A DNA stretch of 64,000 nucleotides from assembly GCF_014851685.1 (NCBI RefSeq), contig NZ_JACVAC010000013.1, positions 62,001 through 126,000 on the forward strand. The letters run 5' to 3'. Under the pieces are notes generated by a model. The model saw nothing but the letters and a program-made list of their open reading frames with translations. It searched no databases and was not told where the DNA came from. Both the position numbers and the translations under genes were made by a program. The DNA comes from Pseudomonas sp. PDM05. GTDB taxonomy: Bacteria > Pseudomonadota > Gammaproteobacteria > Pseudomonadales > Pseudomonadaceae. This document shows, in pieces, positions 33,745 through 42,379 of the stretch (positions are counted from its first letter, which is position 1; each line of letters opens with the position of its first letter).

Positions 33745-34329
33745 CTAGGGAATCGCAATCCCCAGTGCATTCAGCGTCGGCGTGTCCATTCGGCCATGAT
33801 TCTGCAAGTTCGAGTCCGCCTGGAAAGCCATCAAAGCTCCGCGGGTACTATTGCCTAAAACACCATCGATGCTGCCGCTGTAATACCGCTTGACCATCAA
33901 TGCCGTCTGCACGCGCATGACCAACTGGTTTCGATCAGGTGTAGCAGATGTTCTGGCTGGCGCTGCTGAAGGTGCTGTAGACGCAGCACGGCCGCTTGAT
34001 CCGCTGAAACGATTGGTTGTCGTAGAGGGGGCGCTGTAGGCGGAAGCCGGTGGCGTGTAGCTGCGTGGGGCGCTGTAACCACCCGAGCCACTGTAGTGCG
34101 AGCTGTGGGAACTATGTGACCTGTGGGAGCTGTGGGAGCGATGTGCCGCGTAGATATTGACGGCGTCGGGGGCGTTGAGTGTGTTGTTGAAGACAGGGGA
34201 TTTATCTGTCGTCGTCCATTCAGGCTGGGTCAATGCGACTTGATTGGCATAAGCCAAGGGGCTCAATGCGACGGGAACCAGCGCGACGCCTTGGCTGATC
34301 AGCATTTTCCAACGGTCCATCAGTGTCAT
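33745..34329 (-). CDS. hxsA: His-Xaa-Ser repeat protein HxsA
   Basis: The product is 194 residues. It starts with a signal peptide-like segment (WKMLISQGVALVPVALSPLAYA, cleavage near 28). Residues 63-80 are six uninterrupted His-Xaa-Ser triplets (HRS HSS HRS HSS HSS HYS), followed by a Ser/Tyr/Pro/Ala-rich linker (81-130) and a C-terminal peptidoglycan-binding-type domain (about 131-192: MRVQTALMVKRYYSGSIDGVLGNSTRGALMAFQ). The family is the presumed target of the HxsB/HxsC radical SAM enzymes encoded just upstream. The ATG overlaps the hxsC stop (ATGA), with AAGGAG 6 nt before it inside hxsC. What modification the triplets receive is not known to me. Confidence 0.88.
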   Translation of the reverse strand: MTLMDRWKMLISQGVALVPVALSPLAYANQVALTQPEWTTTDKSPVFNNTLNAPDAVNIYAAHRSHSSHRSHSSHSSHYSGSGGYSAPRSYTPPASAYSAPSTTTNRFSGSSGRAASTAPSAAPARTSATPDRNQLVMRVQTALMVKRYYSGSIDGVLGNSTRGALMAFQADSNLQNHGRMDTPTLNALGIAIP

Positions 34330-35552
34330 GAAGCGCTCCTTGCGTAGTTGATGCCTTCGTTCAGATTGAGCGGGCGAATGCCTCGGCTCTGCCAGCGAAG
34401 GGAGTGAGATTTGAAGAAACCGGCACAGTAGTGTTTGGCTGTGCAGGATTGGCAGGTGTCGATAAACAGATTCTTCCAATCGGAAATGCTTTGCCGGTAG
34501 AACCGTTTCAGCGATGGATCAAGTACACACAACGGCAAGTTATAGACCGACACACTCAGCCCCCGGATATCGAGGAAATGGCAGGCGCTGGCGAGTGTGT
34601 CTTGATAGTCCAACGGGTCGATCCATAAGACGTCGTAATTCTTCTTTGCAAGCCCCGTATTCTCGATTCCCATCATTGCGATGTGCTGCACGAACGGCAG
34701 GTTGCGGAAAATGAAATGCGCCAGCTCAGGTAGCCGTGATGTCGTCAAATGACTGAGTACAATCCTGATTTCGATGTTTTGACCGGCACGAGCAAGGTTG
34801 TACAGCCCCTTCATGGTCTCGCTGAACGCCCCGGGCGCTTGCACGACATGATCGTGGTCTGCCGCATTGTCGGCATACAGCGGGATACCCCACGTGAGGC
34901 GTGGGTGTTGGATTTCGTTGAGACAGGCCAGCCAGCCTGCCTGCGCCAACAGGCGTCCGTTACTTAAAATGTGCAGCGATTTCTCCGGCAAGACCTCACT
35001 GGCTTTTTTGATCAGTGCCAGGAGGCCGTCGGCGTACAACGTCGGTTCGCCGCCGCTGATACCTATTTGTTCATCGCCTTTATCCATCAGATCAATCAGC
35101 CGCAGGTTTTCTTCGACATGCCAGTAGTCGTCGATGTCCTTGGGGGGTTGCGAGCACATCAGGCACAGGCTGTTGCATCTGTCGGTGATGAACAGCAGGT
35201 TGCTGTTGGCGTTGCGTCTATAAAGCACCCTGACGACATTCGAAGCCGGTGACAGCGCAATCACATCCCCTGGTTGAACCACTCGGTTGTCTTTGGGGGC
35301 CGTGAGGATGATTCCTGGGTAATCGGTCGCAAGCGCGCCGTCGACGAGCAAGATGCCAGCGACTGGCAGTGTCAGCAGTGTGGGTTGCTCAAGCACTTCT
35401 TCGAGTGTCAGCCATAGCAGCAGGTCGTTGAAGCTGGCTTCGCCGGCGCAGCCGTTTGTGCCTTTTTCGATCAACTCGTTAACGCTGATGACTTTGAGCA
35501 GGCGTGCCCTGTCGAGGTGTTGAATCTCAAATTGCGTATCCAGTCTGAGCAT
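34326..35552 (-). CDS. hxsC: His-Xaa-Ser system radical SAM protein HxsC
   Basis: The product is 408 residues. About 115 N-terminal residues precede the radical SAM core, whose iron-sulfur motif is Cys126-x3-Cys130-x2-Cys133 (FITDRCNSLCLMCSQPP), followed by GISGGEPTLYADGL. A C-terminal Cys cluster (DTCQSCTAKHYCAGF) should bind an auxiliary cluster, as in SPASM/twitch maturases. Predicted cytoplasmic. The gene starts 1 nt after hxsB ends and overlaps hxsA by 4 nt, so the two are translationally coupled. The exact chemistry is unknown. Confidence 0.9.
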   Translation of the reverse strand: MLRLDTQFEIQHLDRARLLKVISVNELIEKGTNGCAGEASFNDLLLWLTLEEVLEQPTLLTLPVAGILLVDGALATDYPGIILTAPKDNRVVQPGDVIALSPASNVVRVLYRRNANSNLLFITDRCNSLCLMCSQPPKDIDDYWHVEENLRLIDLMDKGDEQIGISGGEPTLYADGLLALIKKASEVLPEKSLHILSNGRLLAQAGWLACLNEIQHPRLTWGIPLYADNAADHDHVVQAPGAFSETMKGLYNLARAGQNIEIRIVLSHLTTSRLPELAHFIFRNLPFVQHIAMMGIENTGLAKKNYDVLWIDPLDYQDTLASACHFLDIRGLSVSVYNLPLCVLDPSLKRFYRQSISDWKNLFIDTCQSCTAKHYCAGFFKSHSLRWQSRGIRPLNLNEGINYARSAS

Positions 35553-35553
35553 C

Positions 35554-37044
35554 TCAGCCTCCGTATCCTGGCTGCGCTAGATCATTGAATGAGCGGCGTG
35601 CCAGCCACGACATCAGTACTCGTTGGGTCGAGTGATCCCCATTGCGTAATAACCCGAACAGGTGGGTAAGCAGTGCCGTATTTTTTTGACAGAACGTACT
35701 GAAGGATCGATGCCCTATCGGGTCCCCCTGGCGGGCGAAGTGTTCGATAGGGTCTGCGCCGCAATAAGGCACCAATGCGCAATCGGAACAGCCCGGCAAT
35801 GCCTCCGCTATTCCGGCGTCCAAGAGTTGCCTCACAACCGGCGAGTGCAACAGTTCACTCAACGGCTGGCGGACAGTACCCAGCTTCAATCCGCTTTCGC
35901 CCATCTCTAGCAGCATACGTGCCTCATCAGAGGGGTATACGTCACCGTCGTAGTTGTAGACCAATGCTCCCACCGCGGCGCCCAATGGTGAGCGCAAATC
36001 GACATAGCCACTTGAGAACGGCGTGAGCATGTTGCCGAGCAATAACGAGGCATAGCCCTCGCTCAAGTAGGTTCCTTCGCTGTTGAGTTGAATCAGGTAA
36101 CTCAGCGCCTCGGTATAAAAACTCAAGTATTGGTCAATCGAATAGTCCAAGCGCTCGCTGGACTTCTTGGCAAAGCCGTAGGGGCTCAGCGGCCTGAGGG
36201 AGATGCTCTTGAACCCTTGCTTGACGTATTCGTCGATGATTGCCTTCGGGTGCTCCAGACTTCTTGAGGTCAGTGTGGTGAGTGCTGACACGGCGTCATG
36301 GCCTAGGACATCGCGTATGCGATGGATACCCTCAAGTGTGCGCTCATAGGCATTTTTTTCCGGGGTGGGGCGGTTGGCGTTGTGCAAAAAAGCCGGGCCG
36401 TCCAGGGACGTTGAAAATTGCACGGCGTACTGTTTGGCAAACGCCAGGATCGGGTCTGTGAGGTGATGCAACGTGCTGCTGATAATGAACTGAATACTGC
36501 GGTGTTCGGTTTCATTGCGAGCACTCACGGCCTCGATGATCTGTTTGACCCGGTCAAATGCCAGAAGGGGCTCGCCGCCCTGAAACTCTACGGTGAGCAC
36601 CGGCGAGGGAGACTCGAATAATCGGTCGACTGCGTGCATGGCATCTTCGGCAGACATGTCATGTGCATGGTCGCCTAGCGGGGCGCGGGATACTTGGCAG
36701 TACTGGCAGGTGTGATTGCATCGCAAAGTGACCACAAACAAATGCAGTGCCGGGCCTCCGAAGAGGAAGTTCTTGCGGCTGCGAATCTGCGCGGCCATTT
36801 CTGGAAAGGGCGTGTGTATTTCCGGCTCGTAAATGAAATGACGTGCGAGTAGGTCTTTATACAAGGCTGACTGACGATCGAGACGTTTATGTACGATCCC
36901 AGGCAGGTCACTGTCTTTCACAAACAGGTACTCTCCCGTGTCTGCCGTGATCAGTACTTGTGAGTCGCCGACTTCAGGCATTCGCATAAAACGAAACGGG
37001 AGCAATCGGTAATCGGTTTGCTTGGCAATCAGGGCGACAGACAT
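35554..37044 (-). CDS. hxsB: His-Xaa-Ser system radical SAM maturase HxsB
   Basis: The product is 496 residues. The radical SAM motif is Cys109-x3-Cys113-x2-Cys116 (LRCNHTCQYCQVSR). VEFQGGEPLLAFDRVKQIIEA is the GGEP region; SLDGPAFLHNANRP and SLRPLSPYGFA are typical of SPASM maturases. C-terminal cysteines at 419, 422, 428 and 452 (PGCSDCALVPYCGADP) would hold auxiliary iron-sulfur clusters. It resembles anaerobic sulfatase-maturase-type peptide modifiers. It begins 1 nt after hxsD. Predicted cytoplasmic; HxsA would therefore be modified before export, which is inference. Confidence 0.9.
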   Translation of the reverse strand: MSVALIAKQTDYRLLPFRFMRMPEVGDSQVLITADTGEYLFVKDSDLPGIVHKRLDRQSALYKDLLARHFIYEPEIHTPFPEMAAQIRSRKNFLFGGPALHLFVVTLRCNHTCQYCQVSRAPLGDHAHDMSAEDAMHAVDRLFESPSPVLTVEFQGGEPLLAFDRVKQIIEAVSARNETEHRSIQFIISSTLHHLTDPILAFAKQYAVQFSTSLDGPAFLHNANRPTPEKNAYERTLEGIHRIRDVLGHDAVSALTTLTSRSLEHPKAIIDEYVKQGFKSISLRPLSPYGFAKKSSERLDYSIDQYLSFYTEALSYLIQLNSEGTYLSEGYASLLLGNMLTPFSSGYVDLRSPLGAAVGALVYNYDGDVYPSDEARMLLEMGESGLKLGTVRQPLSELLHSPVVRQLLDAGIAEALPGCSDCALVPYCGADPIEHFARQGDPIGHRSFSTFCQKNTALLTHLFGLLRNGDHSTQRVLMSWLARRSFNDLAQPGYGG

Positions 37045-37045
37045 A

Positions 37046-37345
37046 TCAGTAGCCGCACTCTTTCAAGGCGACACTGGCGAGAAGCTCCCTTAAACCGCGG
37101 GTTTCCAGTGCAATCTGGTCGCGGAGTGCGAAATCATTCAGATGGCGAAGGATCATGGCTCTGGCCGTGTCAGCAGCGTAGCCCAGCAGATTGGATGAAT
37201 CATTCGGCGTGACTTCAAGCACCCATTGCGTATGCTCATGGCGCACCAAAAAGGAGAAATCCTTGGCGAGGCTATAGACCACGCGCTGCACGATCCTGAG
37301 CGGGTAGACCTGCTCATCCAAATTGAGTGCCAGCGACCAGGCCAT
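37046..37345 (-). CDS. hxsD: His-Xaa-Ser system protein HxsD
   Basis: The product is 99 residues, soluble, with no signal peptide. It opens with a beta-type segment (WSLALNLDEQVYPLRIVQRVVYSLAKDFSFLV), continues with EHTQWVLEVTP, and ends in a helix carrying LNDFALRDQIALETRGLRELLASVALKECGY. The family occurs with hxsB and hxsC; its small size and the RiPP-like setting suggest a partner or recognition protein for the radical SAM enzymes, which is inference. I chose the ATG at 37345 (AGGGAG 8 nt upstream). It is the first gene of the hxsDBCA operon. Confidence 0.85.
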   Translation of the reverse strand: MAWSLALNLDEQVYPLRIVQRVVYSLAKDFSFLVRHEHTQWVLEVTPNDSSNLLGYAADTARAMILRHLNDFALRDQIALETRGLRELLASVALKECGY

Positions 37346-37517
37346 AACAGAACTCCCTTCCAATAACCCTATATATGGTTGGGATAATGCCTCAGATTAA
37401 AGGCTAAATGCCATTACTGATGATACAAACTTGAACGTTTTCTGCGCCTTGTCTGGATGTTCGTCGCTGGTGCTGTCTGGAACGCCTGTTTCAGAGGCAT
37501 TTCTCTAAGCAACTTGT

Positions 37518-38615
37518 TCAGGCACGTAATTCAAATTCGGCACTGCCGAGCCTTTCCCCATTCACCAACACGTGCACGACATGCCGTCCGGGATAGTGCT
37601 TACGAGTGGTCAGCTCACGGATATGTTGCTCGCGCCGAATGCTGTGCTGTTCACCCGCGCCCAAGGTGAACGCCTTGAGCTTGAACACTTTTTTTGCGCT
37701 GTGCCCCGCGCTTTTCACGTAGTCGATGGCGTAGTCCACCACCAGCTTCTGCGCGGTGTCGGCGGTGGATTCCAGGCTGAACGACAGGTTGATCCGCTCA
37801 CCCAGGTTGATCACCGCGGGGGTCACGCTCAGTTGGTGCAGTTTTACCTCGGCTTTCGCCCCGGCGCCCATGAGCGTCAGCGCACGGGTGTTGCCTTGTT
37901 TGATCAGGCTGCGCAGGGCGTGGCGGGCGATCCAGGCGGTGTGGGGGTTGTCCAGCGACCAGCCTTCGATCAGCGTGAGTACCCAGTCGGGGTGGTCTTT
38001 GGTGATGTCGTTGAGGTGGTTGGCCACCGATTTGCGTACGTACAGGCTGGGGTCGGCCTTGAGGTTGTCGAGGATCGACGCGCAGCATTCAGGGTTGGCC
38101 TGGACTTCGGCCAGGCGGAACGACCAGGGCAGGCGCGGGCGCGAGCCTTCGCTGGCGAGGCGGCGTACGTGCTCGTTGGTGTCCTGCGACCAGGTTTGCA
38201 TCACTGCAAGGGTGCGCGGGAAGTCGCGCAGCAGGAAGTGGCGGATGCCGAATTCGGAGGAGCCAAAGGTAGTGAAATACTTGAGTGCGGCCATGGAGCG
38301 CTTGAAGTCATCCTGCCCGTAGCTGGCCACGAAGTGCGGCAGGAACAGGCTGACGAAACTGCTGTTCAGGCGCGGTGCCAGGGCGTAGAGCAGTTCAAGG
38401 GTTTGCGGGTACGCCAGTGGGATTACCGCATGCAGGCTTTCGCTGACCCGCGCCATGCGTTGCAACACCGACAACTCGGCCAGCCCGGCCGTGGCGTGCG
38501 TGAGGAAACCCTTGGCGTCGAATGCCGGGTACACCGCCGTCATTTCGCTGGCGATGTGTTGCAGGCGCTCGACGTTGAAGATTTCCTTGAGGGCTGGGGC
38601 GCTTTGCTCGGTCAT
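37518..38615 (-). CDS. DNA alkylation repair protein, AlkC/AlkD-like HEAT repeats
   Basis: The product is 365 residues. The first two-thirds is helical HEAT-like repeat (AALKYFTTFGSSEFGIRHFLLRDFPRTLAVMQTWSQDTNEHVRRLASEGSRPRLPW), with the family's SEGSRPRLPW motif and LKADPSLYVRKSVANHLNDITKDHPDWVL. The last 100 residues form an Ig-like beta domain (KLHQLSVTPAVINLGERINLSFSLE), the extension typical of AlkC relatives. These enzymes remove N3- and N7-alkyl bases. It follows the glutamine-synthetase-like gene by 20 nt on the same strand. An in-frame ATG at 38627 is the alternative start. Confidence 0.82.
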   Translation of the reverse strand: MTEQSAPALKEIFNVERLQHIASEMTAVYPAFDAKGFLTHATAGLAELSVLQRMARVSESLHAVIPLAYPQTLELLYALAPRLNSSFVSLFLPHFVASYGQDDFKRSMAALKYFTTFGSSEFGIRHFLLRDFPRTLAVMQTWSQDTNEHVRRLASEGSRPRLPWSFRLAEVQANPECCASILDNLKADPSLYVRKSVANHLNDITKDHPDWVLTLIEGWSLDNPHTAWIARHALRSLIKQGNTRALTLMGAGAKAEVKLHQLSVTPAVINLGERINLSFSLESTADTAQKLVVDYAIDYVKSAGHSAKKVFKLKAFTLGAGEQHSIRREQHIRELTTRKHYPGRHVVHVLVNGERLGSAEFELRA

Positions 38616-38635
38616 CGGTGATTCCATCAGAGGGG

Positions 38636-39982
38636 TTAGAGAAACCAGCGATATTCCCGCGCATGGATCTCTTGCTGAAAAGCCAAGTGGTCCTGGCGTT
38701 TGTTCTCGCAGTACACGTCGACAAATTCGGCGCCCAGCTTATCGCGCAATACCGGTTGGTGCCTCATGGCGCGTACGGCATCGAGCATTTCCAGGGGGAA
38801 GTCGGCGCCGCTGTTGCGGTCTTCGTTGAGTGGGGCGAAGGGCTCGCGCTGGGTTTCAAGGCCATGTTCCAAACCTGCCAGGATCGCCGCGAGTACCAGA
38901 TACGGGTTGGCGTCGGCGCTGGCCAGTCGGTGTTCGATGCGCAGGTTGCGTGGATCGGAGTCGGGGATGCGCACGCACGCGTCGCGGTCTTCGAAACCCC
39001 AGCTGGCACGGGTCGCCGCGTTGACTGTGCCGCCCAGGCGGCGGAAGGCGTTGTGGTTGGGCGAGAAGATCGGCATGCAGTGCGGCAGCAACTCCAGGCA
39101 GCCAGCCACCGCGTGGCGCAGCGGTTGTTGCTGGTGCGCCGCCAGCAGGTTATTGCCGGCGCTGTCATACAGGCTGACGTGCACATGCATGCCGCTGCCG
39201 GGGTATTGCAGGTATGGCTTGGCCATGAAGCTGGCGCGGTACCCGTGTTTGAGCGCCACCCCGCGGGTGCTGCGGCTGAACAGGGCGGCCCAGTCAGCGG
39301 CGCGCAGGCCGTCGTCGAGGTGGCCGAAGTTGATCTCGAACTGGCCGGGGCCCAGCTCGGCGGTAATCACGGTGATGTCGATGCCCTGATCCTTGGCGGT
39401 TTGCGCCATGTCGTCGAGCACCTCGCTGAAACGCGACAGCCGTTCGATATGCAGGTTGGGCTGGTCGTCGGCGTCATCGCTCAGCGGGTCGCGGGCGAAT
39501 TGCGGCAGGCCGCCGGCGAGTTTTTTATCGAACAGGTAGAACTCCAATTCGAACGCCACCACCGGGTGAATGCCCTTGTGATGCAGACGCTCCAATACCT
39601 TGGCCAGTACCTCGCGGGGTTCGAATTCGATGGGCGCTTCGGTGCCATCCGAGGTGATCAGCATCTGCCCCAGGGGCTGTGATTCCCAGCTCACCGGCTT
39701 GAGCGTGCCGGGCACCAGGCGCCGGTTGGCGTCCGGGTCGCCGTCGTTGAAGCAGTAGTCGCCAATCTTGAACAGCCCACCCTGGACCCCCAGCAGCACA
39801 GCGTTCTGCGGCAGCTTCAATGGGCTGCCGGCGGCAACTTTTTCCAGCATCTCCACCGGGTAGCGCTTGCCGTAGAAATGCCCGGGAATGTCCAGGGCAA
39901 TCAGGTCGACGTAGCGCACATCGGGATGGTTCTGACGAAAGCTCCGTACTTCGGCCAGCAACGCAGAGGAATGGCTTTTCAC
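38636..39982 (-). CDS. Glutamine synthetase family protein (polyamine gamma-glutamylation type)
   Basis: The product is 448 residues from a GTG at 39982 with AGGAG 8-12 nt upstream. GS-fold landmarks are VVAFELEFYLFD and ITAELGPGQFEINFGH (metal-binding Glu), YPGSGMHVHVSLYD, FSPNHNAFRR and RNLRIEHRLASADANPYLVLAAILAG. It belongs to the PuuA/GlnA-like group that ligates glutamate to amines such as polyamines rather than ammonia. A cupin-HTH regulator gene of the PuuR type is immediately upstream. The precise amine is not readable. Confidence 0.85.
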   Translation of the reverse strand: MKSHSSALLAEVRSFRQNHPDVRYVDLIALDIPGHFYGKRYPVEMLEKVAAGSPLKLPQNAVLLGVQGGLFKIGDYCFNDGDPDANRRLVPGTLKPVSWESQPLGQMLITSDGTEAPIEFEPREVLAKVLERLHHKGIHPVVAFELEFYLFDKKLAGGLPQFARDPLSDDADDQPNLHIERLSRFSEVLDDMAQTAKDQGIDITVITAELGPGQFEINFGHLDDGLRAADWAALFSRSTRGVALKHGYRASFMAKPYLQYPGSGMHVHVSLYDSAGNNLLAAHQQQPLRHAVAGCLELLPHCMPIFSPNHNAFRRLGGTVNAATRASWGFEDRDACVRIPDSDPRNLRIEHRLASADANPYLVLAAILAGLEHGLETQREPFAPLNEDRNSGADFPLEMLDAVRAMRHQPVLRDKLGAEFVDVYCENKRQDHLAFQQEIHAREYRWFL

Positions 39983-39993
39983 GGGTGCAGCTC

Positions 39994-40551
39994 CTAGTTG
40001 TAAACCCACAGCACGCGGGCGGGCAGGTCGGTCAGGTTGGCGTAGCGGCAATGGGCGAAACTGGCCAGGTGGAAGCTGTCGCCGGGGCCGAGAGTGACGC
40101 AGTCGTTTTCACCTTCGACCCACAACGTAAGCTCGCCTTCCAGTACAAAACCGGCCTGTTCGGCGCGGTCGCTCATGGTTTGTTCGCCGCTGTTGGCACC
40201 GGGTGCCAGTAGACTGTCGAGCATCGAAAAGGCACCGTTCATGCTCGGCGAAACGAGGATGTCGGTGATGCCATTGGCGTAATACACCGTGCGCCGCTCG
40301 TTGGGGCGAGTGATCCAGTCCACCGCCTTGGGTTTTGGCTGGCTGTAGAAGTAGGTGGTGGGCACGTCGAGGGCGTGGCTGATGGCCGTCAAGTCGGCCA
40401 CGGTGGGGCGCGACAGGCCGCGTTCGACCTGGGACAGGAAACCCACAGAGCGCTCGATTTTTTGTGCGAGCTGGGCGAGGGTGAGTTTCTTGTGCTTGCG
40501 CAGGTCGTGGATCAGCGCGGCGAGGGTGGCAAGTTCTTCTTGTGGGGTCAT
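39994..40551 (-). CDS. XRE-family regulator with cupin domain (PuuR-like)
   Basis: The product is 185 residues. An N-terminal helix-turn-helix (LAALIHDLRKHKKLTLAQLAQKIERSVGFLSQVERGLSRPTVADLTAISHAL) is joined to a cupin ligand-binding domain (about 105-185: EQAGFVLEGELTLWVEGENDCVTLGPGDSFHLASFAHCRYANLTD). PuuR, which has this plan, represses putrescine catabolism. The gene lies 11 nt upstream of the glutamine-synthetase-family gene. No Shine-Dalgarno is seen before either candidate start (40551 or 40575); a 28-bp palindrome covers both, arguing for autoregulation. Confidence 0.82.
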   Translation of the reverse strand: MTPQEELATLAALIHDLRKHKKLTLAQLAQKIERSVGFLSQVERGLSRPTVADLTAISHALDVPTTYFYSQPKPKAVDWITRPNERRTVYYANGITDILVSPSMNGAFSMLDSLLAPGANSGEQTMSDRAEQAGFVLEGELTLWVEGENDCVTLGPGDSFHLASFAHCRYANLTDLPARVLWVYN

Positions 40552-40576
40552 GAAATTTATTTCTATAAATTTCATG
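40549..40576. promoter_or_regulatory. 28-bp near-perfect palindrome over the regulator start
   Basis: CATGAAATTTAT and ATAAATTTCATG form perfect 12-bp arms around TTCT. The palindrome contains both possible ATG start codons of the cupin-HTH regulator. Its symmetry and location suit an operator for that regulator. Confidence 0.7.
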
Positions 40577-40800
40577 AAAAATTACAGGATTTATTTCACC
40601 AGGGCAATGGCCGGATGGGACGAAGGTGAGGAGCTTGCTCCCGCTGGACTGCGCAGCAGCCCCAAGACACCCACCGAGCACCCTCTGCAAAAGATGCATG
40701 CGGGCTATAAAGGCAAACCACAGGTATGAAATATGGGTTGAATGATCCTGCGTGGCAGCGGTCGGAATCTGGGTACGCATCATTCATTGAAGGAGCACCC

Positions 40801-41109
40801 ATGAAAGCCAAATGCCTAGCCGCCTGCCTGTTTGTTGCGACCAGCCTGTCAGGCGCGAGCTTCGTCGTGCAAGCCGCAGACACCCCCCAGGAAACCGTGC
40901 AACCTTCGAATATCAACACCCGTGATCTGAAAGAAGGCGATCGAGCCCCAGACATCCTGATGCGCAAGGAATCCGCTGTCAGCGATTGGAAAAAGCGCGG
41001 CCTCAAGCAGCCTGAAGCCGACAGCCAATGGGCGCGGGTGAACGATAAATTCGTGCTGCTCAAGACCACCAACGGCACCATCCTTGAGATCACGCCCGTC
41101 AAAAAATGA
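40801..41109 (+). CDS. RcnB-family periplasmic protein
   Basis: The product is 102 residues. It has a signal peptide (MKAKCLAACLFVATSLSGASFVVQA). The mature part is the RcnB core: LKEGDRAPDILMRKESAVSDWKKRGLKQPEADSQWARVNDKFVLLKTTNGTILEITPV. E. coli RcnB limits nickel and cobalt efflux; other members are simply periplasmic proteins of unknown role. AAGGAG lies 6 nt before the ATG at 40801. It is divergent from the regulator gene and stands alone. Confidence 0.8.
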   Translation: MKAKCLAACLFVATSLSGASFVVQAADTPQETVQPSNINTRDLKEGDRAPDILMRKESAVSDWKKRGLKQPEADSQWARVNDKFVLLKTTNGTILEITPVKK

Positions 41110-41185
41110 CCTGCCTGTTGTTCCGATTCTTGCGTTAAGGTAGGCGGCTGAAAAGGCCGCGTTACCTTCAAGGAAAGAGAGCAGG

Positions 41186-42379
41186 ATGCTTGCCACAATA
41201 AGAAACTACCCCCGCACCGTGAACCTGTTGTTGTCCGCCACATTGATGCTGACGCTGGCCAAGGCAATTACCTTTCCCTACCTTGTGATTTACCTTACTA
41301 GCCATTTCTCCCTGGACATCACCCAGGTCGGCCTGGTGATCGGCAGTTCATTGATCGTCGGTTCATTGCTCAGCGTGTACGGTGGTTTTCTCGTCGACCG
41401 CATCAACAGTTACCGGCTGTTGCTCTGCCTGAGCGTACTGTTTGTGCTGGGCTTTATCGGCACGGTCCTCGCGCAGAATATCTGGGTGTTCTACAGCTGC
41501 CTGATCCTGATCAACCTCGCTTACGCGGTCATCGACATCGCCGTGAAGGCCGGTTTCGCCAGCCTGTTGCCTGAAGACGCGCGCAGCGAGGTGTTCTCGA
41601 TCAAGTACACCCTGACCAACATCGGCTATGCCGTCGGGCCGGCGTTCGGTGCGGTGGTGGCCAAGCTGGACATCAGCCTGCCGTTCATCCTGTCGGCGCT
41701 GCTGGGGGCGGGGTTCTTCCTGCTGTACTGGCGCTGGGGCGACCGCACGTTGACCACCACCGACGCGACACACAAGCCCGTGTCATTCCTTGCCGTCGGG
41801 CGTGTGCTGTTGAGGGATCATCGCCTGGTGTGCTTTACCGTCGGCGGTTTGCTCAGCGCGGTGGTGTTTGGACAATTCACGGCCTACTTGTCGCAATACC
41901 TGGTGACCACGACCTCGGCCGAATACACCTACACCGTGATCAGCGCCGTCCTCACTACCAACGCCGTGCTGGTGATTGCCTTGCAGTACGTGATTGGTCG
42001 GCGCATTTCCCACCGCCACCTGAGCCAGTGGCTGATTTTCGGCTTGAGCATGTTCATGCTGGGGCTGATCGGCTTTGCGCTGTCCACCAGCGTGCTGTGG
42101 TGGGTGTTGGCGATGGCGGTGTTCACGGTGGGGGAGATCATCGTGTTTCCGGCCGAATATATGTTTATCGACCGCATCGCCCCGGACCACCTGCGCGGCA
42201 TGTACTACGGCGCGCAGAACCTGTCCAACCTGGGCGCCGCCCTGGGGCCGGTGTTGTGTGGGCTGGTGCTGGCCAGTCTGCCGGCCCACTCCATGTTCTA
42301 CATGCTCGGGGCGTTTATCGTCGCAGGTGGGGTGTTCTATTTCATTGGTTCGTCGTTGAGGGCCAGTCCTTCAGCGTGA
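41186..42379 (+). CDS. MFS transporter, MdtH-like
   Basis: The product is 397 residues with 12 predicted helices. ALTFPYLVIYLTSHFSLDITQVGLVIGSSLIVGSLLSVYGGFLVDRI covers helices 1-2 and motif A. FSIKYTLTNIGYAVGPAFGAVVA is the motif C-like helix 5, and VFPAEYMFIDRIAPDHLRGMYYGAQNLSNLGAALGPVLCG is helix 10-11. The pattern resembles the MdtH/YdeE efflux group. GGAAAGAGAGC precedes the ATG. Its 3' end overlaps the convergent DUF1652 gene by 38 bp. Confidence 0.82.
   Translation: MLATIRNYPRTVNLLLSATLMLTLAKAITFPYLVIYLTSHFSLDITQVGLVIGSSLIVGSLLSVYGGFLVDRINSYRLLLCLSVLFVLGFIGTVLAQNIWVFYSCLILINLAYAVIDIAVKAGFASLLPEDARSEVFSIKYTLTNIGYAVGPAFGAVVAKLDISLPFILSALLGAGFFLLYWRWGDRTLTTTDATHKPVSFLAVGRVLLRDHRLVCFTVGGLLSAVVFGQFTAYLSQYLVTTTSAEYTYTVISAVLTTNAVLVIALQYVIGRRISHRHLSQWLIFGLSMFMLGLIGFALSTSVLWWVLAMAVFTVGEIIVFPAEYMFIDRIAPDHLRGMYYGAQNLSNLGAALGPVLCGLVLASLPAHSMFYMLGAFIVAGGVFYFIGSSLRASPSA

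Noticed and set aside
34090..34143. Idea that the HxS triplet DNA is a REP fragment, because GTGGGAGCTGTGGGAG resembles the REP head
   Set aside because: Only the 8-mer TGTGGGAG is shared and no palindrome is present. The triplets keep reading frame, and the protein family is defined by these triplets, so coding constraint explains the words.
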